Position numbers and translations under genes: made by a program. Below the pieces are notes generated by a model. The model searched no databases. It saw only the letters and a program-made list of their open reading frames with translations, and was not told the DNA's origin. A stretch of DNA of 32,287 nt, from assembly GCA_037447655.1 (NCBI GenBank), contig JBBHKE010002252.1, positions 1 through 32,287 on the forward strand, written 5' to 3'. The stretch comes from Zygnema cylindricum (Eukaryota > Streptophyta > Zygnematophyceae > Zygnematales > Zygnemataceae). Positions 9,243 to 20,119 of the stretch are shown here, piece after piece (position 1 is the stretch's first letter; each line of letters starts with the position of its first letter).

Positions 9243-11446
9243 TCAGGGATCCAATTCCAATTCCTCTTCAGTTGTTCGAAGATTCGCTGGTTTCAGGTGA
9301 CTAATGTGAATCACTGGATGAATTTTTGTTGAAGGCAAAAAGTCTAATTTGGCAGCAACTAACGATATCATCTCAATTAGAGTAAATGGTATGATGTGCT
9401 TAGGAGCAAATTTTGCCGTAGGATCAGATTGTGCTGGATCTTGCACTGTAATGAGTTGTTGAAAGCCAAAACTTTTCACCTATGCTTACCACCCAATCAC
9501 CCTGTTTGCGGTTAGCATTTAATTCTTGCCTTCTTTGTGCCTCCACTAATGCATCCTAGAATGTTTTCCAAATTGTTTGAATGTATTCCCAAAACTCTAC
9601 TCCAGAACCCCTATTCTCTTGAATGACCCATTGTTATTAAGTCTAATGCTTCTCTCGGTTTGTATCTGTATGCAACTGCAACCGGTGAGAATCCTGTACT
9701 AGCATGTTTACATAAATTGTATGCAAATTCCATTTATGGCAGTTTAGGTTCCCATGTGTTTTGGACTCCACTGCAAACAGTCTTAAGCATTCCCTCTAGT
9801 GTACGGTTTATCCATTTGTCTGTCCATTTGTTTGAGGATGATAAGAGGTACTTATTTTTTATTCAGTGCCTAAATTTTGCTGCAATTCTTTCTAAAATCC
9901 AGAGGTAAATTTTGAATCTCTATCACTGACTATAGATAGAGGAACTCCATGATGTCTAACCACGTTGTCAAAATATAACTTTGCAATATCTAGAATTAAA
10001 TGAGTAGTTTTGCAAGGGATGAATATTGCCATTTTACTGAACCTATCAACTACGACCATGATACTGTCGATTCTTCTAGATGTAGTAGGCAATCTGACGA
10101 TAAAATCCATACTGACTGACTCCCATGGTCTTTGGTGTATAACCAAAGGTTTTAAGAGACCCCTAGGTTTTTGGTTGCTTGGTTTATTTTGTTTGCAGGG
10201 GACACAAATTTCCACGTGTTTTGACACCTCTTTTGCCATCCCTGGCCAAAAGAATCTACACTGCAACCATGTAAGAGTTATAGTGGATCGAACTTGTTCG
10301 TAAATTGGTATTTAAGTGTTACGAATATAGAGTTTAAAATTTGGTAGACGTTCGTGAAAGAATCGCACAACTTGGAGTTGTATTTTAAAAGATATACGGA
10401 TTGGTGTATTTAGGCAACAGCGCGAGGTCAATATAACGAGTGGGTGTTCATTGTAACGGGTTAAGGGTCAAACTAGCCGCGGAATTTCAGGCGCACGTTT
10501 AAAAGTACCAAATGAATCAATATTTCGTTTGGTACGCACGATGGTTCGTTAAGTACAATTTTTAGTACAAAACGTCACTTTCACTTTATGGAATTTCAAG
10601 GGTAGTTTCGCGTGTGAAATTTGCGACGCACCTTCGTGCAAAGTCGCATTTTGTTCGGCGCGCACTTTTGCACGTAAATGTTACGTAGTGAAATATAGCG
10701 TTTGATTGGTTAGTAAATCCTACATAGATAGTAAGAGATTTCCCACGCTTTTGCATTGGTCAGTCTGAGTCCTTTGTTGATCAATGATTGGCTTAGGTAA
10801 AACATGTTCAACGAAGTGTTGACTCTGGCATGGCTAGTACAGGGCAAAGATAGTAAATAGTGAAGTCTAAGAGAAAATTAATCATCTTTTCCTTTGGAAA
10901 AGTTTGTGGAAATTCGGACTGATCTTGGTCTAAAGTTATGAAAACCAACTTGGAGCAATGGCATTTTTGCACTGAAATCTCTTACAAACTAAGTAGTGTT
11001 TTCGTAGTTAAGAGATAGAATTATTAAGAGTGGTGAGTAGTGGAAAACACTTTAAAAAGAAGGGTTGAGCCACGAGGGCAAGAGACCAAGCTAATGTTAT
11101 GTGGATAGAAGCTTCCTCTAATTTAAAGTTTATCCTTAAGTGAGTGCTTTCCTATGTGGATGTGTATTTTCCAATTTGTGGAATGTGTGGTTGAAATTGG
11201 TTGTAATAATGGGTTTTTCTGAGAGGTTGGAGATCCTATTACAAACTGATTAAGAGTTTTATCTCGACCTACATGTCCTAAATGCTTAGGCTTCCCGTAA
11301 AAGTTGTTTTTATCAGGTCTCTCCCATTTTAGGAATGAATAATCTATCCCATAATGAAAATTACATTAAACCATCCTCCAATCTAAAGTTTTTCACATGC
11401 CTCTCATTCAATGGGTTAGAGTTCCGTTCTGAAATATTATTGCAAA
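9243..11446 (-). pseudogene. gypsy integrase, element A (split by a solo LTR)
   Basis: The integrase inserts element cDNA into host DNA. The zinc-binding HH half lies near 11270-11300 and is separated from its CC half (CVPC, in the 9892-10266 frame) by the inserted solo LTR. The 124-codon core frame has SMDFI (first catalytic Asp, residue 54) and SDRDSKFTS (second, about residue 115). Further on, around 9811-9822, the position that should hold the catalytic Glu is altered and shifted by a one-base loss. The segment 9243-9479 carries the GPY/F-like tail ending in IHISHLKPANL. Stops, frameshifts, the insertion and the lost Glu make it non-functional. Confidence 0.85.
10270..11243 (+). mobile_element. 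solo LTR of the same gypsy family, inverted, inside integrase A
   Basis: The 974-bp sequence starts TGTAAGAG and ends CCTATTACA. It is a reverse-orientation relative of LTR-A. No internal region is attached. The sister element has the empty site at 24411-24415 (CTGCAACCAACTAAGAG). Here AACCA lies on the left and AACTG on the right, a decayed 5-bp duplication. A solo LTR normally arises by recombination between the two LTRs of an inserted element. Confidence 0.88.
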
Positions 11447-12121
11447 TCACAAAAAAATAAGGATCTTATCATAACTATTTCTAACAGTATCTAAATAGAA
11501 TTCATCCCGAACCATCACACTTATTTCAAAACATCTACTTAAAGAATCTGCGTCTACATTTGTCTTCATATGAATATGTTTGACCTCAAATTTGAAATAT
11601 GCCAATTTTTGCATCCACCTAACTTGTCTACCAGTCATAATCTGTGCATCACTTAATCTCCGTAGATAGGAGAGTGCCTTATCATCACAATGAATGGTAA
11701 ATTCTTTATTATGCAAATAACAACGCCATTTCACTGATGCATGAACAATTGCAAGTAATTTTTTTTTTTTGTGCTAGATATTTTTTTGTTCGCATCAATG
11801 AATTTCTTAGACTGAAAAGCAATAGGATGAAAATGTTTGCCGACTTTTTGACTTATGACTGCATCTAGACCTTTATCAGATGCATCAATAGTGATTAGAA
11901 CTTCAAATTCCCTAGCGGGATCAGGATACACCAGTGTAAGGGCAAGGGTCAACTTCCATTTTAGTTTCTCCAAACCTCTATTTTGTTCGATTCCCCACAC
12001 AAACGTCTCCTTCTCCCCAAGTAAATCCGTCAAAAGTGCGGCGATCCTACTGAAAATCCTGATAAATTTCTGGTAATAAGGGGCCAATCCCAAAAATGAT
12101 CCAACTTCTATAACATTAGTG
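11447..12121 (-). pseudogene. RT connection and RNase H of gypsy element A
   Basis: This part of the polyprotein removes the RNA strand during reverse transcription. It starts right at the copia insertion. The frame 11731-12093 has LAPYYQKFIRIFS, the usual FLGL..YYRKF connection, then VLITIDASDKG with the first RNase H Asp. The next frame, 11447-11734, carries TGRQVRWMQKL and ends in TNVDADSLSR, the terminal RNase H signature (normally ADALSR). A frameshift in a poly-A/T run near 11761 joins the two. The rest of RT lies beyond the copia element at 18541-19260. Confidence 0.85.
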
Positions 12122-12126
12122 GGTTG
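12122..12126 (+). repeat. left target-site duplication of the copia element
   Basis: GGTTG precedes the left LTR and is repeated exactly at 18536-18540. The empty site with a single GGTTG is preserved in element B at 25301-25305. Confidence 0.95.
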
Positions 12127-13159
12127 TGTAGAAACTAAAGGTTATTTTAGTATTTCCTAGGTTTTGTAAAATGCAGAAAAAAAAGCAGATGCAGTCTGCC
12201 TCTAACTCCTCTCTCCAGCTCCCACACTTGTCGTAGTCACTGAAAGTTGGAGAGGGAGATAGAGCCATGGCCGCCTATGCTAACTAAACTGGGACAGACA
12301 TTAGATTCGTAGATTTACCAAAATAGTTATTGACGGACCCAGTATTTGAACCTCGTACCTGCCGACCGTCAGAGTTGCCTGTAGCCAGTAGCCTTAGCCA
12401 ATTAGACTAGGATTAAGGTTATATGATATAGGGTTTGATAAATAGACAAATATGTACATGTAGGCTATTTCATTTAAAGGGATATTTGGACTTAGAAAGA
12501 GTTTGTAATGTACGGCGTATAGAATATCCGAAACGGATACCGCGCAATTTGTTTCAAAGGCGAAACAATATCGTGCAAGTATTTATGATGGCTACGATTG
12601 AAATCCGGTTTAATCAGACGGTCGCGAAGCATGCCGAGATCGTGGAATAGTTTTTTGTCAGTTCGGGTCAACGTCACATCGAATGACACTTGGCACAACC
12701 ATATTAGAATACGGCATCTCCGGGGATTACACGAACGAATCCAAAAATGACATGTGTCGACTTGTAGGCCATGTCGTACAATCGATGTACAGAAAGTACA
12801 CCGTCACCTGTACCTTTCTGTACGATACAATATTAGGATTGGTACCGTACTTCAGTAGATAAAGTTTTAGAGAGAGATATGACTCTGAAAAATTTGATAG
12901 ATTGGACCCTCTCTCCCAAAGAGCTTTTGTACAAAAGGTCAACTTTGACCCTTCATAACTTACTACTCGGGGGAGCAAATTAGAGATTCGTTTTGCTATC
13001 GACTTAGGGGAGTCTTGCCTTCACAGGGGTGAAGGTGGTCAGCGTTTTTGTTTGCCACGGTGGCAGTTATTCTTGCTGAAACGTAAAGGGGTCAGGGTTA
13101 TCCTAGAGGCTTCGTGTGAGCTGCTTACTCTGAGGACCTATAGAGGTCTCTGAGTTGCA
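12127..13159 (+). repeat. copia 5' LTR
   Basis: It begins TGTAGAAAC and ends GAGTTGCA and is matched along its length by 17502-18535. It contains an antisense tRNA-like promoter pair at 12342-12409 and the 3' segment GAAGGTGGTCAG...TTGCTGAAAC shared by both LTRs. Confidence 0.95.
12342..12409 (-). promoter_or_regulatory. antisense tRNA-like A box / B box pair in copia 5' LTR
   Basis: On the minus strand TAGTCTAATTGG (12398-12409) fits the A-box consensus TRGYNNARNNGG at every position. Forty-five bases later GGTTCAAATAC (12342-12352) approximates the B box. The spacing is that of a tRNA with a long variable arm. No clean cloverleaf was found, so this is a promoter-like or tRNA-derived remnant rather than a tRNA gene. 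Confidence 0.4.
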
Positions 13160-14094
13160 AGTTATGGGCCCACCATCTAGGGTACCCATATTCAATGGAG
13201 CTGGCTTCATATATAGGGAAAGTATGATGACACGAGCTCTATGTGAGAAACAATTTTGGAGAAAAGTGAGTGGACGGGTGAGGCGTCCATCTAGTTTTCG
13301 GATACCTCCAAGGTTTACGGGAGGTAGATTCACTAGATATGCAAATCCATCTTCAACGCAAGAGACAAAGGAAGGAGAGGTGGTGGACAAAGGAAAGGAG
13401 AAGGAGACGGCCACACCAATAGCAACCGGTTCGGCATTCACGTCACCTATTTCGAGGAACGAGGAGAATGATATCGATACCTAGGACTACAACAATATGG
13501 TGGCTAAGCACTTCATCCTCCGCCATCTTACTCAAGGGCTTGCATCTCTCCATTTGCAAGTAGAGAGGGCATCTGATCTTTGGGTAGCTCTCATAGAGAT
13601 GTACCAAAATGGTACGATTCAACAGCAACAGTTGGCTGATCAGAAAATTAAAGAGTATGTATACAAAGGGGGGAAGATGTTAGATTTTTGTAATGAGCTT
13701 GCTACATTTTTCAGGGAACTAGAGAGTGTTGGAAAAGTATTTAGTGAAAAGGAAAAAGTTAACTGTTTACTGATAAAGTTACCCGATGAGTTCAAAAATA
13801 TAGTCAACCGTGTGCAGGACTTAGCGGACTCAAGGTGGATTTGGAATTTAGTGGTAGGGATGATTCTCGTTCGGGAGAATATGATTGAGATCCGAAGGGG
13901 AGGAAAGAGTGGGCAAGCTTTAGTAGCTGGGACCGATTAGAGGAACAATGATTTCAGGGAACAGGTTGGAAATTATTGAAAGGAGGGGCATAAAACTCAG
14001 ACCGAGGAGTTCAGACTTAGGACTCCTAAGGGTTTGTGCCATTTTTGTAAGAAACCAGGGCACTATATGGCTAAATGCACCAAAGTACAGAGTT
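13155..14094 (+). pseudogene. copia gag (capsid and nucleocapsid)
   Basis: Gag packages element RNA into virus-like particles. The N-terminal frame (13155-13484) has VPIFNGAGFIYRESMMTRAL, the usual FxGxNFxxW-type opening of copia gag. After a TAG at 13482-13484 the same frame continues to 13940 with DLWVALIEMYQ, FFRELESVGK and KVNCLLIKLPDEF. Those are the helical capsid signatures of plant copia gag. Beyond further stops the same frame has a perfect CX2CX4HX4C zinc knuckle (CHFCKKPGHYMAKC, 14037-14078). The start is uncertain: the ATG at 13155 overlaps the LTR end and another ATG lies at 13164. At least three in-frame stops abolish the product. Confidence 0.85.
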
Positions 14095-14284
14095 GCGGTT
14101 AAAAGAGGGGCAGACTGGTGGACCCCCGAGAGGAAAGAAAAATGCCCTTGTGACATAAGTACATGAGGCGGAATGCGAGGACGAGGACGATGAACTCCTA
14201 TTGAATGAGGAGTTGGAAGCGAAAAACGAGGTCGAAATTCCACGAAAGCAGAAATGTGCTTTCGGTGGATTGAAAGGTGAAGCA

Positions 14285-14668
14285 GGCTAGATTGTAGACT
14301 CAGGTACATCCATGCATATGTGTAAAGATAAACACCTGTTCACTAAGATAAGAAATATTCCCACCGTAGAGATAGAGTACGGAGATGGGAGGATAGTCAC
14401 TACTACTCTTGTAGGATCGATAGATTTGAAAGTGTTAATAGAATGAAAGACATCCATAGTTACATTCTTCAATGTATTGTTTATTCCAGAGCTGAACAAA
14501 AACCTCATCTTTACGTCTGTATTAGATTATAAGGGTTTTGATACTAACACTAGGAAAGGAGTCTTTACTGCTAGTTTTGAGGAGGAAGTTTATTTTACTG
14601 TTGATAAAGGTAGCCAAGGGATGTTTAGGCTGATTGTAAGCAATGAAAAAAAAACTTTATTATGCTAG
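14285..14668 (+). pseudogene. copia aspartic protease
   Basis: The protease cuts the polyprotein. IVDSGTSMHMCKDKHLF at about 14291-14341 contains the active-site Asp-Ser-Gly, followed by a glycine-rich flap-like region (EYGDGRIVTTTLVGS) and VLFIPELNKNLIFTSVLDYKG. The frame differs from gag, so a frameshift lies between 14095 and 14290. An in-frame TGA sits near 14444. A run of A residues at 14645-14656 puts the next domain in another frame. Confidence 0.85.
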
Positions 14669-15422
14669 TGTTCATGATATAATGTTGTGGCATAAGAGGC
14701 TTGGGCATGTGAATCTAGATAAGTTAAGAGAGATGAAAAAGATGGGAGAAGTGGAAGGAATTCAGTTCGGTGAGAGTGAGAATCTAAGTGATTGTAGTGG
14801 ATGTGCTCAAGGTAAAGCACACAAGTTACCCTTCCCAAAAACTGCCACCTATAAGGGAGAAAAGATTCAAGATTTAGTACACAAAGATATGTGGGGGTCA
14901 GCCAGAGTGCCATCACCCGGGGGGAAGAGATTTATGATGACTATCATCGATGATTGGTCTCGGTATTCCAAGGTGTATTTTTTGAAAAATAAATCTGAGG
15001 CTTAAGAATGTTTTAAACAATATAAAACACCGAGTGAAAAACTCCACGAAACCTCAATCAAGAGAGTAAGGAGTGACAATGGTGGAGAGTATACCTCTAA
15101 CCAGTTTGAGGATTTTCTGAAAGAAGATGGAGTGCAACACCCAAAGACAGTTTCTGAAAATCCTAAGCAGAATGGTGTAGCTGAAAGATTAAATAGAACA
15201 CTAAGTGATAGTGCTACGAGTATGCTGTCAGATAAGAAGATTAGAAAGAAGTTTTGGGCCGAAGCAATAAACTGTGCAAATTATCTCAAGTGTAGAGTTT
15301 TTACTTTAGCAGTAAAAGGTCAATCACCCAATGAGAGATTGACAGGCCGAGAACTAGATATTTCACACTTAAAGGTTTTTGGTAGTCAACTGTTCAGTTT
15401 AGACACAAATCGGTCAAACTAG
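14643..15422 (+). pseudogene. copia integrase (DDE)
   Basis: The first frame (14643-15005) has the HHCC zinc site (H17, H22, C51, C54 within LWHKRLGHVN and DCSGCAQGKAHK), KDMWG with the first catalytic Asp (residue 82) and FMMTIIDDWSRY. After a TAA at 15003 the same frame continues with RSDNGGEY (second Asp at 15075-15077) and NGVAERLNRT (Glu at 15183-15185). The last two catalytic residues are 36 apart, the standard DD35E spacing. The C-terminal piece has KVFGSQLF, with a TAG at 15420, and then CDEDVKGYRVYD-type sequence. All catalytic residues remain although the frame is broken. Confidence 0.93.
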
Positions 15423-15729
15423 AAGTTAGACCAAAAAAGAAAACCAGGATATCTACTAGGATGTGATGAAGATGTAAAAGGATATAGAGTCTATGATCTC
15501 AAAAAAGAGGATATTATCCTAGTGAAGCATCTAGTGATAATGGATGAAAGAAGATCCTTCTAAACATACAAAGACAATCAGAATCAGATTCGAGTCAGAA
15601 AATTCTGATGACTTTGAGCTTCCTAACTATCTTGGATTTCAAGAAGATGATGATCTTGCAGGCACAGATTAGATCGAGAATGACCCAAATGTAAAACCCC
15701 TAGTATTAACTCTAACCGAAGCGAAAGAC

Positions 15730-16605
15730 ATGGTGGAAATCGACGAAGAACCAAAGGATAGGGGAGAAGTAGAAACTATTCGGAAGAATTCAAGAGAGCC
15801 ATCTATTTCGGCAACCGAGTTTGAGGGAGGAAGAACAAGCAGCAAAAGAATGCAAGAGAGGCAAGTTAACAATAAGGTAACCAAACTGTCTCACCCCGAT
15901 GAACTTCATACTTGTATTGAGGCAATGACTTGCCTTGAGAGAAACCACTGGAAGACAACCATTAATGAGAAGATGGTCTCAATTATGGCGGCCCATACTT
16001 GGGAATTGATGGATTGTCCTTTTCACTGGAAGCCAATTAGATATAAGTGGGTATTTAAGTTGAAACTCAACCCGGATAACACCATTGAGCGCTACAAAGC
16101 TCGGTTAGTTGCGAAGGGATTTACCCAGATAGAGGGAATTGACTACGAGGAGACTTTTGATCCGGCCGTCAGGTTTCCATCTGTTCGGATACTTCTCAAT
16201 ATTGCGGCAACAAAAGACACGGAAGTGCATCAGATGGACATCAACACGGCCTTTCTACATGGAGAGTTGGAAGAAGAAATTTTTATGCAACAACCCGAAG
16301 GATTTGTGGAGCAAGAGGAGGAGAGCAAGGTATGTCGATTGATCAAAACTATCTATGGGCAGAAACAGGCGCCCCGGCAATGGAACAAAAAGCTCGATGA
16401 GTGTTTTACAAGTTTGGGATATATTCGGATCAGCTTAGATCACTCAATTTATTTGTTTAAGGATAAGGAAGGAATTATTTTTATTGCAATTTATGTTGAC
16501 GATTTGCTTGTTTTAAGTAGATCTATGGATAAAATAAATAAGTTGAAAAATGATCTAAAAGGAAGATTTGAGATGACAATATGGGAGAAGCAAGGTATAT
16601 TTTAG
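15730..16605 (+). pseudogene. copia reverse transcriptase
   Basis: This is the longest open frame of the window, 291 codons. It makes cDNA from element RNA. Motifs in order are WKTTINEKM (about residue 74), KARLVAKGFTQIEGIDYEET (about 123-142), HQMDINTAFLHGELEEE with the first catalytic Asp at 170, QAPRQWNKKL, and IYVDDLLVLS with the YVDD site at residues 255-258 (16492-16503). The frame is lost near 16577, where a single-base change puts the thumb into the next frame. The start shown is just the first Met of this stretch. In the intact polyprotein it would follow integrase without its own start. Confidence 0.95.
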
Positions 16606-17488
16606 GAATTCAGGTAGAGAGAGACAAAGATAGAAAAATAATAAGATTAACTCAAAAGGAGGCCATTAGAAATATGTTAGAAAAATTCCAAATGGACAAG
16701 GCTAATAGTTGGACCACTCATATGGAATTAAAGAAAGGAAGTGATGGGAGTGTGGAAGATGGAGTTATAATCTTAGATGATGAGGTAGGCGCGAAAGAGA
16801 AAATATTTATGCAGACCATCCCTTATAGACAGGTAGTGGGCAGCCTAATATATTTCATGAATTGTACCCGTCCGGACATAGCCGCAGTTGTAGGAGTACT
16901 AACTAGGAGTCTGAATGCTCCCTCACAGAAAGATTGGGAGGCAGCTAAGAGAGTCCTTAGATATCTCATAGGGACTAGGGATCTATGGTTGCATTTGGTT
17001 GGGAACAATACTGACATCACCACTAGGAGTGATGCCAGCTATGGGGATGCTCCTATAAGGAGATGCACATCTGGATGTGTATTGTATGTGGGTGATGGGG
17101 CTTGCTGCTGGAGCAGCAAGAAGCAGAAGGTCATTGCTCAGTCCACCATCGAGGCTGAGTACATGGCTTCTTGCTCTGCTGTAAAAGAACTAATGTGGGT
17201 CAAGTCTTTCATTGGTGAGCTTGGTCATCTTAAGAGTGGTGTCCAAAAAGTGTTTTGTGATAATCAAGCTGCCATTGCCGTTTCTGCCAATCTTAAACAT
17301 CACTTTAAAGCGAAACACATGGTTATTAGACTTAGCTTTATTAAAGAGAAAGTAGAAACAAGATAATCAGTTTGGAGTATAAACGAAATAGTGAAATGGT
17401 AGCTGATATGATGACCAAACAACCTGTGCCTTCTCCTAAACTAACTTTCTGCCAGGAGAAGTGTGGTCTTAAAATAAAGAGTGACTAG
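16581..17488 (+). pseudogene. copia RT thumb, RNase H and C-terminal tail
   Basis: The frame 16581-17366 begins inside the overlap with the RT frame (MGEARYILGIQVERD). It carries the connection (YRQVVGSLIYFMNCTRPDI, AAKRVLRYLIGT) and RNase H: RSDASYGD with Asp151, STIEAEYMA, and CDNQAAIAVS with Asp227. A frameshift near 17363 follows the segment where the domain normally continues. The tail reads on in another frame as MVADMMTKQPVPSPKLTF and ends at a TAG at 17486-17488, just before the polypurine tract. The RNase H catalytic residues are preserved. Confidence 0.93.
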
Positions 17489-17490
17489 AA

Positions 17491-17501
17491 AATAAGGGGA
17501 G
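17491..17501 (+). other. copia polypurine tract
   Basis: AATAAGGGGAG abuts the TGTAG start of the right LTR. Location and composition fit the primer for plus-strand DNA synthesis. Confidence 0.85.
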
Positions 17502-18535
17502 TGTAGAAATAAAAAGGTTATTTTTAGTATTTTCTAGGTTTTGTAAAATACAAAAAAAAAACAGAGGCAGTCTGCCTCTAACTCCTCTCTCCAGCTCCCA
17601 CACTTGTCGCATTCACTGAAAGTTAGAGAGGGAGATAGAGCCATGGCTGCCTATGCTATCTAGACATGGACAGACATTAGATTGGTAGATTAACCAAAAT
17701 AGTTATTAACGAACTCGGGATTTGAACCTGGTACCTGCCGTCCGTCAGAGCTGCCTGTAGCCAGTAGCCTTGGCCAAATAGACTAGGAATAAGGTTATAT
17801 GATATAGGGTTGATAAATAGATAAATATGTACACGTAAGCTATTTCATTTAACGAGATATTTAAACATAGAAACAGTTTGTAATGTACGGCATACGGAAT
17901 ATCCGAACAGATACCGCACAATTTGTTTCGAAGGCGAAACAAACATCGAGCAAGTATTTATGACGGCTACGATTGAAATTCGGTTTAATTAGACGGCCCC
18001 GAAGCATGCCGAGATCATGGAAAAGTTTTTCGGCGGTTTGCGGCAAAGTCACATCGAATGACACGTGGCTTAACCATATTGGAATACGGCATCTCCGAGG
18101 ATTACAAGAACGAATCCAAAAATGACATGTGTCAACTTGTTGGCCATGTCGTACAATGGCCCTACAGAAAGTACACCGACACTTGTACCTTTCTGTACGA
18201 CACAATATTATGATAGATGTCTTACTTCAGTAGATAAAGTTTTAGAGAGAGATAGAACTTAGAAAAATTTGATAGATTGGACCCTCTCTCCCAGAGAGCT
18301 TCTATACAAAAGGTCAACTTCGACCCTTGATAACTTACTGCTCATGAGAGCAAATTCAAAGATTATTTTTGGTATCGACTCAGGGGAGTCTTTTTTTCAG
18401 GGGGTTGAAGGTGGTCAGAGTTTTTGTCTGCCAATGTGGTAGTTATTCTTGCTGAAACACAAAGGGGTCGTGGTTATCGTAAAGGCTTCGTGTGAGCTGT
18501 TTACTCTGAGGACCTATGGAGATCTCAGAGTTGCA
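17502..18535 (+). repeat. copia 3' LTR
   Basis: The 1034-bp LTR runs TGTAGAAAT...GAGTTGCA. It matches 12127-13159 with scattered substitutions and small indels and is followed by the GGTTG duplication at 18536-18540. Confidence 0.95.
17718..17785 (-). promoter_or_regulatory. antisense tRNA-like A box / B box pair in copia 3' LTR
   Basis: On the minus strand GGTTCAAATCC (17718-17728) is a perfect B box. TAGTCTATTTGG (17774-17785) matches the A-box consensus at 11 of 12 positions. It is the counterpart of the pair in the left LTR, so it predates insertion. Confidence 0.42.
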
Positions 18536-18540
18536 GGTTG

Positions 18541-19260
18541 TTTCCAATTTTGGATTGCAATAATTTTGAATGGATTTTTTTTAACACCCTCCCCACGAAC
18601 TATATGTCCCAAAAATAATTGTTCACTATTAAGAAAACTAGATTTTGACAATTTTCCATATAGTTTTCTTTCCCTTAACCTTTCCAACACTTTCTTTAAA
18701 TGAATTACATGTTGTTCTTTAGATTTGTTGTAAATTAGAATATCATCTATAACACTTGAAGAAACTCATCTATAAAATGTGAAAAGGTTTGGTTCATTAA
18801 TCTTTGATAATTAGGCGATGCATTTCATAAACCTAATAGCATCACTATCTATTCAAAATGATTTACTCTAGTTCTAAAGCAGTTTTGTCAACATCTTCGA
18901 TTCTAATTGGCACTTGATTAAAGCCACTTCGCAGATCAATCAAAGAAAAAAAATTAGCCCTTTTTAAACGAAGTATCAAATCAAAAATTAAAGGTAACGG
19001 ATACTTATCCTTCACTGTAATCTTGTTTAGACTATGATAGTCAACAGACATTCTCAACGATCCGTCCTTCTTTTTGACGAAGAGAACAAGTGCTCCGTAC
19101 GGTGATTTGTTGGGTTGCATATGTCATTTCTCCAGAAGCTCCTTGAGCTGTTTCTTTCTTTAACTTCTCATGCTCAAAGAAATTGTGTTTATAAATATTT
19201 GTGACTGGAGCATTACATCCACGTTCAAGGTTAATAACATGTTCCACATCTCAGAAAGGT
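18541..19260 (-). pseudogene. gypsy reverse transcriptase, element A (N-terminal part)
   Basis: Two overlapping minus-strand frames carry the gypsy RT. 19041-19247 has EHVINLERGCNAPV and HNFFEHEKLKK. 18863-19120 has [33 protein letters not shown] and [16 protein letters not shown] with the first catalytic Asp. Beyond 18863 the palm continues with stops to the copia insertion at 18540. The connection and RNase H resume at 12121. Compared with element B (25345-26229) a short stretch near 19110-19130 is shifted in frame. Confidence 0.88.
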
Positions 19261-19666
19261 GGCCTTCCTAGGGGTAAATCACTTAGGAAAACATCTTGAA
19301 ATTCAAAAATCAAATATTTTAAAGCAGCATTAGATGTATTTATTTCAGTTACAAAATCATTTTTTCATTTTTCAACATTTTTAGTCTTGTCTGATTTATG
19401 AACAACATTAATGTTAGTGTTTTCTCCCCCCCCTTCATCAGTAACTACCTCAGTTACTAATAAGAAGAAAGCATGATTTGTTTTATCTTTAAATGCTTTT
19501 TACATTTTTTAGCATAAATCAAACCTTCCACTCCTAATTTAGTTATGTTATTTATATGATTCCTATGCAACTTTTTCGAAGTTTATGCTTGCAAAACCTT
19601 CCAGCCGTTCTCTGACTTCATTGTCAAGGTGCTAGTTTCCCAATTAATTTGAGGGCTATGTTATGT

Positions 19667-20098
19667 TTACCAAAGCTTTCCCAGTATTAGCTCCTCACTA
19701 CCCAAATTCATTATTTCACACACAACTTTCATTTTATGACCTTGGATATCATTTTTTATTGTGTCAGTTTGTATATCTAATATGGATTTATTACCATTTG
19801 CCACCTGAACATGCAAAGGTTTTTCCCTTATGACAGTAGGAATTTTATTTTGGTGGACAAACTCATGTGAAATAAAATTATGTGTAGCACCTAAATCTAC
19901 CATAACTCTCAATGGTTTCCCTTCCACTAAAGACTCGAATCTGATCAAACTGTGTCTGGTGTCATCGTTATTTAAGTGTCCTAACATAGGTCTGTTGTTA
20001 AGAGTTTTATCAAAAAGATTGTTCAAACTATAGAGTTTGGTTAGCATCATAATAAATTCAGCTATCCTAGCCTTTCCATTCATTAGCCTGCCCTCCAA
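19667..20098 (-). pseudogene. gypsy aspartic protease, element A
   Basis: A 143-codon frame contains LRVMVDLGATHNFISHEF. The catalytic Asp (residue 68, at 19895-19897) is kept, but the usual DSG triad reads DLG. The sister copy has the reverse defect (YSG), so neither keeps a canonical triad. The upstream part of the frame, a linker after gag, has no recognised domain. Downstream the end GSEELILGKLW resembles the I.G.DWL segment of gypsy proteases. Confidence 0.8.
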
Positions 20099-20119
20099 GT
20101 TAACTCCTTAACCTTTAGA

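Larger units (their letters stand above)
12127..18535 (+). mobile_element. full-length Ty1/copia retrotransposon, decayed
   Basis: The 6409-bp element has two LTRs of 1033 and 1034 bp, both TGTAGAAA...TTGCA, and exact GGTTG duplications. Its order is gag, zinc knuckle, protease, integrase, then RT and RNase H, with integrase before RT, the copia arrangement. It sits in the opposite orientation to the gypsy element it interrupts. The LTRs differ at roughly one position in ten by eye, so the insertion is old. Stops and frameshifts are present in gag, protease, integrase, the INT-RT linker, RT and the 3' tail. Confidence 0.95.

Noticed and set aside
13920-14309. Minus-strand frame of 129 codons inside the copia element
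   Set aside because: It is antisense to the gag zinc knuckle and the protease Asp-Ser-Gly site, both of which are recognisable on the plus strand.
17861-18205. 114-codon minus-strand frame in the copia right LTR
   Set aside because: The same LTR segment on the left is not open in this frame, and it shows no protein motif.
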